Assembly (NCBI GenBank): GCA_913046275.1
Contig: CAJWSE010000027.1
Location: forward strand, 1-11,807
DNA length: 11,807 nucleotides
Source: an uncultured Phycisphaerae bacterium
GTDB lineage: Bacteria; Planctomycetota; Phycisphaerae; Phycisphaerales; SM1A02
Reading direction: 5' to 3'
In this document: positions 6,218-11,807 of the stretch, piece after piece
How the letters are laid out: every line of letters starts with the position of its first letter
How positions within the stretch are numbered: the first letter of the stretch is position 1
Translations under genes and position numbers: made by a program
The notes under the pieces: generated by a model
What the model saw: only the letters and a program-made list of their open reading frames with translations
Databases searched by the model: none
Told to the model about the DNA's origin: nothing

Positions 6218-7651
6218 ATGATTAAGACAATATGCAAGTGGTCACTCTTTTTATTTTTAGCACTGATTATTGTATATGGTGCCTGGGTGATTATTGCGAT
6301 GAATCGGACAGCCACTCTTTCAACTGATTACATTGCAAAAATTAATGAAGTGGCATCTTCCGTTCCAGAATCAGAACGAGGATGGCCACATTATCGTAGT
6401 GCTGCGATTGCGTTGCAATCAAATCCTGAACCATCTACTTTTTTCATTGAAAATGAACTAGACACTCCGCAGTGGACGCATGAAGCGGGCTGGAATCATT
6501 TTGATACTTGGATTCAAGAACACGATGAGACGCTGCAACACTTACAACGAGCGACTTCGAAAGAGGTGTTTGGTTATATCTCGTCAGGTAAAGTGAGCGA
6601 AGAGGATAAAGAGCTTTGGCCAGATCAATATGCTTCGCAAGGTGAGGGGCCTTCTGGTGAAACTGTTTTGGAAATTTTACTCCCTCAGTTGTCACCAATG
6701 CGTAATCTGGCGCGTTTGTTACTAGTAGATGCAAAAGATGCTGCATCAAAGGGCGACACAGATCGATGCTTAAAAGATATATCTGCGATGTTGCAAATTG
6801 GTATCCATGTTCGTCAGCCTTCGTTGCTAATTAGTGATTTGGTGTCACTGTCGATTTTTAATCTCGTGTTTCAGACAATAGAACAAATTCTTCAATATGA
6901 ACCGGCTCTATTTTCATTGAAAGAGTTGTCTTCTCTTCAAGAGTCCATTCGAAATCTAGAGCCTCATCTCATCGTTAGTTTGGATGGTGAGCGTTTCATG
7001 ATGTACGACTTGCTCCAACGTATATACACGGATAATGGAGAAGGTGATGGTTATCTCGTGCCAGTCGAATCTAATCAAATGCTAGACTTTGCGGAATTGG
7101 TCAGTGCCGAGCCGAATCTATCTAATCAATCAGGATTTTATCCGGCATTGTTTACGCCAATCGCAGATGTTTTTTTTGCATCGCGCAAAGAAATGCGTGA
7201 GGAGTATGACGCTAGGATGGATTTAGCTGAATCCCGTCAAGGCGTGCCGTTGTACACCTTGCAATCTTCACCTGAATACCAGCCAGCCGCTCTTCCGGGG
7301 CATTCGACCATGTTTGATCGATACTTTCTTGTCAACTTGTTGATGCCTGCTCTTGATCGAGCGCTTCTTCAAGGTGAGTACACCAGGGCAAACAGGGATG
7401 CCACGCTTGCTGTTTTGTATGCAGTGCAGTGGTACAACGAAAGCGGTGAGTGGCCAAGAGATTTAGCAAGCGCTGGTGTTACTGACGCTTGGACTGGTGA
7501 GCCTCTGAAGATTATTCTTGTTGAAGGAGCCCCCCTGATATATTCACTCGGTTGTGATCAGCGTGATGATGGCGGCATTCATGCGCAAGATGCAGATAAA
7601 TTGGGTTCAGGTTCATCTGGCGATTGGGTTGTTTGGCCAAATTTAGAATAG
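6218..7651 (+). CDS. Membrane-anchored hypothetical protein with pseudopilin-like C-terminal tail
   Basis: A 477-residue protein of unknown function. One transmembrane segment near residues 8-28 (LFLFLALIIVYGAWVIIAM region) follows a short basic N-terminus, so the body is probably periplasmic. The middle is helical, with 'GWPHYRSAAIAL' (about 48-60) and many Leu/Glu-rich stretches. The last 87 residues (391-477) read 'ANRDATLAVLYAVQWYNESGEWP ... DAWTGEPL ... APLIYSLGCDQRDDGG ... GDWVVWP'. This resembles the C-terminal region of type II secretion major pseudopilins (GspG: 'DPWG.PY.Y ... SLG.DG..GG'), but there is no prepilin N-terminus here. Similar proteins are common in planctomycetes as I recall. 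It lies 63 bp after obgE with no terminator between, and its stop codon overlaps the SD of the next gene, so the pair is probably co-translated. I cannot name a function. Confidence 0.75.
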   Translation: MIKTICKWSLFLFLALIIVYGAWVIIAMNRTATLSTDYIAKINEVASSVPESERGWPHYRSAAIALQSNPEPSTFFIENELDTPQWTHEAGWNHFDTWIQEHDETLQHLQRATSKEVFGYISSGKVSEEDKELWPDQYASQGEGPSGETVLEILLPQLSPMRNLARLLLVDAKDAASKGDTDRCLKDISAMLQIGIHVRQPSLLISDLVSLSIFNLVFQTIEQILQYEPALFSLKELSSLQESIRNLEPHLIVSLDGERFMMYDLLQRIYTDNGEGDGYLVPVESNQMLDFAELVSAEPNLSNQSGFYPALFTPIADVFFASRKEMREEYDARMDLAESRQGVPLYTLQSSPEYQPAALPGHSTMFDRYFLVNLLMPALDRALLQGEYTRANRDATLAVLYAVQWYNESGEWPRDLASAGVTDAWTGEPLKIILVEGAPLIYSLGCDQRDDGGIHAQDADKLGSGSSGDWVVWPNLE

Positions 7652-7654
7652 GAG
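7650..7654 (+). promoter_or_regulatory. Ribosome binding site overlapping the upstream stop codon
   Basis: AGGAG begins inside the TAG stop (7649-7651) of the preceding gene and is 5 nt from ATG 7660. Terminating ribosomes could reinitiate here, giving translational coupling. It also fixes ATG 7660 over an earlier in-frame TTG at 7624. Confidence 0.7.
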
Positions 7655-7659
7655 TCGTT

Positions 7660-8235
7660 ATGCCAATTGGAATCGTGAAGGAGGAGTTACAGCAGTGGTT
7701 TGTGAAAGGCGATTCATATGAATTGTATCTTGAAAAAGCAGGCGCAAGTGCTGAGCCCTGGCGAAGAGTAGAGTCCCAAGTCGAACTTTCCCAGTCGCAA
7801 CAAGCAGTAGTGAATTCTTTTGTTCGAACAATGAACATAATTGTTCTATCAGGTATTTGGTGCGGAGATTGTTCGGCGCAAGGTCCTATTTACAATGTGA
7901 TAGCATCGGCTTCACCTTGCATTAATATGCGATGGCTTGATAGAGATGAGGCCATTTCGCTATCAAATAAGGTTAAGATTAATGCAGGGAATCGGGTTCC
8001 GACAGTGCTTTTTCTTGCTGAAGATTATGAGCCTGTTTCAGTGCTTGGTGATCGAACACTTTCAAGATACCGAGCAATTGCTCGCCGACAACTTGGTCCA
8101 GCATGCGATTTGCCAGGTGCATCAATTGAACAACAGGAAATCCAAGCATCAATCCAAGATTGGTTAAACGAGTTTGAACGCGTGCAACTGCTTTTACGAC
8201 TTAGCGCTCGCCTTCGTCAGAAGCACGGCGATTAA
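7660..8235 (+). CDS. Thioredoxin-fold family protein with CGDC motif
   Basis: A 191-residue cytoplasmic protein without a signal peptide. It has the thioredoxin-like active site 'SGIWCGDCSAQGP' with C68-G-D-C71, preceded by a beta strand (TMNIIVLSG), and the cis-proline loop 'NRVPTVLFL' (P114). Both catalytic cysteines and the cis-proline are present. The CGDC core differs from thioredoxin's WCGPC and is typical of thioredoxin-like proteins that are not classical thioredoxin (Thioredoxin_9-like is my best guess). The C-terminal part, about residues 130-191, is helical and charged. A thiol-disulfide exchange role is likely; the partner is unknown. The start is ATG 7660 with AGGAG in the previous stop codon. 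Its last 35 bp overlap the 3' end of mutS on the other strand. Confidence 0.8.
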   Translation: MPIGIVKEELQQWFVKGDSYELYLEKAGASAEPWRRVESQVELSQSQQAVVNSFVRTMNIIVLSGIWCGDCSAQGPIYNVIASASPCINMRWLDRDEAISLSNKVKINAGNRVPTVLFLAEDYEPVSVLGDRTLSRYRAIARRQLGPACDLPGASIEQQEIQASIQDWLNEFERVQLLLRLSARLRQKHGD

Positions 8236-10822
8236 ACGATCTAAGTAACTCAAAGGATTCCATAGGAGATATTGCATTTAAATCAATTGCTTTGAGTTCT
8301 TCCAGAAGAGGGCTTGGGAGATACGAAGTGAATAAGCTCATCTGCGGAGCCGGAGAGTGCGCACTCTCCCTACTAGCCTGTTGCGTATGTACGCTCAGTG
8401 TTTCGAGAAGTTCATTTGCTCGATTAACAACAGCGTTTGGTACACCAGCAATTTTAGCCACATGAATACCATAACTTCGATCTGTACGACCTTCTTTAAT
8501 CCCATAAAGGAATACAATTTCATCTTTCCATTCACGAACTGTGACATGCAAATTGATGACGCCATCGTCACGGTCTGCAAGTGTAGTTAGCTCGTGGTAA
8601 TGTGTTGCAAACAACGTTCTGCATCCACGCTCAGCAAGATTTTCAGCAATTGCCCAAGCGAGGGATAGGCCATCAAGAGTACTTGTGCCGCGTCCAATTT
8701 CATCAAGAATGACAAGGCTCTGCTCCGTTGCGTTATTCAGTATATTTGCAGTTTCAACCATCTCGACCATGAATGTGGATTGCCCACTATGCAGTTCATC
8801 GCTTGCTCCTACTCTCGTAAAAATTCTATCTACCATTCCAATGGTGGCGCTTGTTGCAGGAACAAAGCATCCGGTGTGTGCAAGAAGTGTGATGAGTGCA
8901 ATTTGTCGGATATATGTCGATTTGCCAGCCATGTTTGGCCCAGTGATAAGTGCGAGCGATTTGCCTTCTAAGGTGCAATCATTTGAAACGAACGAGTCTT
9001 TGAGCAAGCGATCAAGTACAGGGTGCCTGCCACCAGAAATTCGAATCGTTGGTTCGTCCACAAGGATAGGCTGTACATAATTGTAGCGTTGGGCTGTTTT
9101 AGAAAATGAGACAAGCACGTCGAGTGTTGCAACTACATTGGCGAATTCAATAATGGTTTGCACGTGTGTTTTGATAGTGACGCATAACTCGTTATAGAGT
9201 TCATTTTCTCTTCCGAGTGCTTGCGATTCAGCACTTAGCACTTTATTTTCAAAATCTTTGAGCTCAGGAGTGATATATCTCTCGGCATTTTTAAGCGTTT
9301 GCTTGCGCGTAAAAAAATCAGGCACATGCGTTGATTGAGCGCGTGAGACTTCGATGTAGTATCCAAAGACTTTATTGAAGCCAACCTTTATGGTTGAAAT
9401 GCCAGTTTCTTCCGTGAGCTGCGCTTGATACGATGCTAGCCAAATTCCAGCATCGCGTTGGAGCACTCTTGCTTCGTCAAGTTTTATATCAAAACCGTCT
9501 TTGAATAAACCTCCGTCACGCATGTGTGCTGGTGGGTCATCAGTACAAGCAGTTAGAATACTCGTTGCAAGAGGGCTCAATTTTTGAGATAGTTTATGAA
9601 TGTGTTGCTGAATTTCTTCTAGAGGAGGTGCGTGCAGGTTATCTCCTAACGTTTTGCACTCGTTGATAGACCGCCCTAAAGCAACAATGTCTCGTGGTGT
9701 TACGCGACCCATTGAAACTCGACCCGCGATTCGTGCGATGTCTTGAATATGCTCAAGATTTTCAAGGATGCCTCGAGTCATTTTGGCATCATTGATGCAC
9801 GCACCAACAACACTTTGCCTGCGCTCAATTGCTTCGCGATTAGCTAATGGTTCGCAAAGCCACTGACGCAGCAAGCGTTTGCCCATTGCAGTTTTACAAT
9901 GTCCAATAACCCAAAGTAGTGAGCCTTCGATAGTATTGGTACGTATTGTTTGTTCGATTTCTAAACTGCGAAGTGTTGTGGCGTCAAGAGAAACAAATTC
10001 AGATTCACTGCAGAGTTTTGGCGTACTTAAATGTGCAAGTGCAGAGTCGCTAGTTTGCGTCTGTTTGATGTACGCGAGTAGTGCACCAGCGGGAGCAATC
10101 CTTGGGTCATCAGAGGTAAGTCCAAAGCCATCGACAGTGGTTACTCCATATTGCCGCTTGAGGATACTCATTCCCTCGTTAGCATGAAATATCCACGATG
10201 GTCGCTTCGTCAGTGCGATACCGAAATGCGTTACTGCGTGTTCAAGTTGTTCATCATCTTCATCAACGAGGATTTCAGATAAGCCAAGTCGCTCGAGAGT
10301 ATCTCCAACACGACTTAGTGAACATTGGTGAAGTTCAAAAAGGCCAGTGGACAATTCAGTAAGAGCTATTGAGACTAAGTCTCCGTTATAGTGCATTGCG
10401 CCTAATAGGTTGGATTTCGCTTCGTCTAACAAGGACTCATCTACAAGTGTGCCTGGGGTGACGACTCGAGTCACGCCGCGTTTGACTATGCCTTTTGCTT
10501 GTGAAGGATCTTCAAGTTGTTCACAGACCGCTACACGAAAACCAGCCTCAACTATTCTTCGCATATATCCTTCAGCGGCGTGGTGTGGTACGCCTGCCAT
10601 ATCCAATCCATTACCTCGTTGAGTTAAGGTTAATCCGATGGCTTTCGATACGATTCTGGCGTCTTCATCGAACATCTCATAAAAATCGCCCATGCGAAAG
10701 AAAAGAACGCACTCTGGGTGTGCTTCTTTCATCGCGCGATACTGTTGCATCGCCGGTGTCGACCAGGGATTATTCTGGGACTTCTTCTTCTTCTTGCCCG
10801 CAGTTACCTGCTTCATACTCAT
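8201..10822 (-). CDS. mutS: DNA mismatch repair protein MutS
   Basis: MutS recognises mispaired bases and recruits MutL. The protein is 873 residues, normal for the family. The mismatch-binding domain has the F-x-E wedge in 'GDFYEMF' (F47, E49). The ATPase has Walker A GPNMAGKST (628-636), 'DELHSGQSTFMVEMVE' (675-690), Walker B 'VILDEIGRG' (704-712), 'ATHYHEL' (739-745) and the signature 'DRSYGIHVAKIAGVP' (781-795). Near the C-terminus, 'QMSLF' (827-831) fits the beta-clamp-binding motif and is close to E. coli MutS QMSLL. The N-terminus has an unusual Lys run (KKKKK, about 10-14). The ATG at 10822 is used here; another Met two codons on is equally possible, and no SD is visible. It is transcribed toward the thioredoxin-like gene and overlaps it by 35 bp. 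mutL is not adjacent. Confidence 0.98.
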   Translation of the reverse strand: MSMKQVTAGKKKKKSQNNPWSTPAMQQYRAMKEAHPECVLFFRMGDFYEMFDEDARIVSKAIGLTLTQRGNGLDMAGVPHHAAEGYMRRIVEAGFRVAVCEQLEDPSQAKGIVKRGVTRVVTPGTLVDESLLDEAKSNLLGAMHYNGDLVSIALTELSTGLFELHQCSLSRVGDTLERLGLSEILVDEDDEQLEHAVTHFGIALTKRPSWIFHANEGMSILKRQYGVTTVDGFGLTSDDPRIAPAGALLAYIKQTQTSDSALAHLSTPKLCSESEFVSLDATTLRSLEIEQTIRTNTIEGSLLWVIGHCKTAMGKRLLRQWLCEPLANREAIERRQSVVGACINDAKMTRGILENLEHIQDIARIAGRVSMGRVTPRDIVALGRSINECKTLGDNLHAPPLEEIQQHIHKLSQKLSPLATSILTACTDDPPAHMRDGGLFKDGFDIKLDEARVLQRDAGIWLASYQAQLTEETGISTIKVGFNKVFGYYIEVSRAQSTHVPDFFTRKQTLKNAERYITPELKDFENKVLSAESQALGRENELYNELCVTIKTHVQTIIEFANVVATLDVLVSFSKTAQRYNYVQPILVDEPTIRISGGRHPVLDRLLKDSFVSNDCTLEGKSLALITGPNMAGKSTYIRQIALITLLAHTGCFVPATSATIGMVDRIFTRVGASDELHSGQSTFMVEMVETANILNNATEQSLVILDEIGRGTSTLDGLSLAWAIAENLAERGCRTLFATHYHELTTLADRDDGVINLHVTVREWKDEIVFLYGIKEGRTDRSYGIHVAKIAGVPNAVVNRANELLETLSVHTQQASRESAHSPAPQMSLFTSYLPSPLLEELKAIDLNAISPMESFELLRSFNRRASDEGER

Positions 10823-10830
10823 ATTCTAAC

Positions 10831-10836
10831 TATAAT
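10831..10836 (+). promoter_or_regulatory. Consensus -10 element in the mutS / ZIP-transporter divergent gap
   Basis: A perfect TATAAT sits in the 44-bp gap between the divergent starts, 30 bp before ATG 10867, giving a plausible leader of about 24 nt. No good -35 was found at 16-18 bp upstream, so the sigma70 assignment is tentative. The complementary TATAGT at 10834-10829 could act for mutS, but would make a nearly leaderless transcript. Confidence 0.35.
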
Positions 10837-10866
10837 CACACACTCTTTAGAGGAAAATTAGAGGCC

Positions 10867-11655
10867 ATGATTTATCTATTTTGCATCTCAATAGCGCTTG
10901 CATCAATTTTTGGTGGCTTTGTTCCGCTATTCATTAGACTAACGCATACAAGAATTCAGTTAGCAATGAGTTTTATTGGTGGTCTGATGGCAGGTATAGC
11001 CACATTAGATTTGTTGCCCGAAGCACTTGAGCATGGAGCAGCAAAGCAGGTGATGCTATGGCTCTTGGTAGGTTTTTTAGTAATTTTTCTTCTCGAACGT
11101 TTTTTACCTTCTCATTGCCATGATGTTTCAGAGGGTAAACACGAGTCCTGTATGCATGAACATAAACTTACATGGGTAGGTACTTTTATAGGCTTGTCGA
11201 TTCACAGCATACTCGCTGGTGTTGCACTAGGTGCTTCATGGCAGGTGGGAGGTACATCTGTTGCACTTGGTGTGTTTATCGCCTTGGTACTTCATAAACC
11301 ATTTGATGGCCTGGCCCTTATCGCAATGATGCGGATTGCAGATATTAAAACAAAACTCGCCGTTCTTATCAATCTTGTTTTTGCACTTGCTGTTCCAGTG
11401 GGTGTTATCATTTTTCTATTAAGTGGTGGTGCAAGTGAAGAGTCGATAGCGGCTGCACTAGCATTTTCTGCTGGTATGTTCCTTTGCATTTCATTATGTG
11501 ATTTGTTGCCCGAATTGCAATTTCATCAGCATGATAGAATATCGCTTACAGTTTCTCTGTTGATGGGCCTTGTGATTGCGTGGGGTATTTCTTCTATGCA
11601 TTCGCACGATTCGAACGAGCACATAGATGAATCGGGTACTCTACACGAACATTAA
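10867..11655 (+). CDS. ZIP-family metal ion transporter
   Basis: ZIP proteins carry Zn2+, Fe2+ or other divalent metals into the cytoplasm. This 262-residue protein has about eight hydrophobic segments, starting at residues 3-22 and 30-50. TM4 carries 'HSILAGVALG' (H113 onward) and TM5 carries 'HKPFDGLAL' (H143 onward). These match the metal-binding helices of the family, more in the IRT1/ZIP I style ('HS...G', 'HQ.FEG') than ZupT ('HN.PEG'). A His/Cys-rich loop lies between TM3 and TM4 (SHCHD...HESCMHEH, 82-99), and the C-terminus is also His-rich (residues 245-262). The start is ATG 10867; an AGAGG lies close before it (2 nt) and an AGAGGA lies 12 nt upstream, so the SD is uncertain. An open frame running upstream from here across mutS is chance. 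ileS begins 1 nt after the stop. Confidence 0.85.
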   Translation: MIYLFCISIALASIFGGFVPLFIRLTHTRIQLAMSFIGGLMAGIATLDLLPEALEHGAAKQVMLWLLVGFLVIFLLERFLPSHCHDVSEGKHESCMHEHKLTWVGTFIGLSIHSILAGVALGASWQVGGTSVALGVFIALVLHKPFDGLALIAMMRIADIKTKLAVLINLVFALAVPVGVIIFLLSGGASEESIAAALAFSAGMFLCISLCDLLPELQFHQHDRISLTVSLLMGLVIAWGISSMHSHDSNEHIDESGTLHEH

Positions 11656-11656
11656 T

Positions 11657-11807
11657 ATGACAAACACAACACCAAATTACAAGAAAACATTGAATCTGCC
11701 GAAGACCTCATTCCCGATGCGCGGAAATCTTGCGCAAAATGAACCGCAATCTGTGAAAAGGTGGAATAAGGCTAATTTATACGATGCGATACAGGACGCA
11801 CGAAAAG
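11657..11807 (+). CDS. ileS: Isoleucine--tRNA ligase, N-terminal part
   Basis: The window ends 151 nt into this gene, so 50 codons are seen. Residues 8-27 contain 'YKKTLNLPKTSFPMRGNLAQ', followed by 'EPQSVKRWNKANLYDAI'. This matches the conserved N-terminus of bacterial IleRS ('YK.TLNLP.T.FPMR..L...EP....W....LY..I'). IleRS charges tRNA-Ile. The catalytic HIGH and KMSKS motifs lie outside the window. The start ATG is 1 nt after the ZIP transporter's stop, with no visible SD, so it is probably translated by coupling to that gene or from a leader beginning there. Only the start of the gene is seen, but the motif is distinctive. Confidence 0.93.
   Translation, partial: MTNTTPNYKKTLNLPKTSFPMRGNLAQNEPQSVKRWNKANLYDAIQDARK

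Noticed and set aside
10495..10866. Upstream extension of the ZIP-transporter frame across the 5' part of mutS
   Set aside because: The frame is open by chance antisense to mutS. The ZIP family's first membrane segment begins at ATG 10867, and the upstream residues match nothing.

Overview
The window looks like chromosomal DNA of a free-living bacterium, most likely a planctomycete and perhaps a Phycisphaerae-like lineage. This is inferred from three things. The secreted or membrane hypothetical proteins have a planctomycete style (a 'GVGYWLLVYEVENSTGED' core; a C-terminal 'DAWTGEPL...IYSLGCDQRDDGG' tail). The DnaA has a diverged DNA-binding signature, and dnaN is not beside it. Base composition by eye is moderate to AT-leaning. 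No rRNA or tRNA gene, CRISPR array, insertion sequence or phage gene was seen. The content is mostly housekeeping.

Left arm, minus strand (1-3258): dnaA is followed 121 bp downstream by a secreted alpha-helical repeat protein. After a 6-bp gap comes the start of a DegT/DnrJ/EryC1-type aminotransferase that runs off the window edge. Between dnaA and the first plus-strand gene lie about 840 bp without a convincing gene (3259-4095). This stretch holds one strong DnaA-box match, a weaker one beside it and a nearby AT-rich triplet run. It is the natural candidate for the replication origin, since the flanking genes diverge from it. At its right end an anti-Shine-Dalgarno sequence can fold onto the ribosome binding site of the next gene.

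Right arm, plus strand (4096-8235): a secreted hypothetical protein is followed by a good sigma70-type promoter and a short hairpin leader, which drive rpmA (L27) and obgE (ribosome-assembly GTPase). rplU (L21), the usual partner of this pair, is absent. Two more genes follow: a membrane-anchored protein with a pseudopilin-like tail, and a thioredoxin-fold protein whose ribosome binding site overlaps the stop codon of the gene before it.

Right end (8201-11807): mutS is on the minus strand and overlaps the thioredoxin-like gene tail-to-tail by 35 bp. Its start is only 44 bp from a divergently transcribed ZIP-family metal transporter gene. One base separates that gene from ileS, of which only the first 50 codons are present. 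The most interesting leads are the putative SD-sequestering hairpin at 4055-4088, the candidate oriC together with substituted DNA-contact residues in DnaA, and the palindrome-overlapped promoter and hairpin leader of rpmA-obgE. No clearly novel multi-gene system was found.
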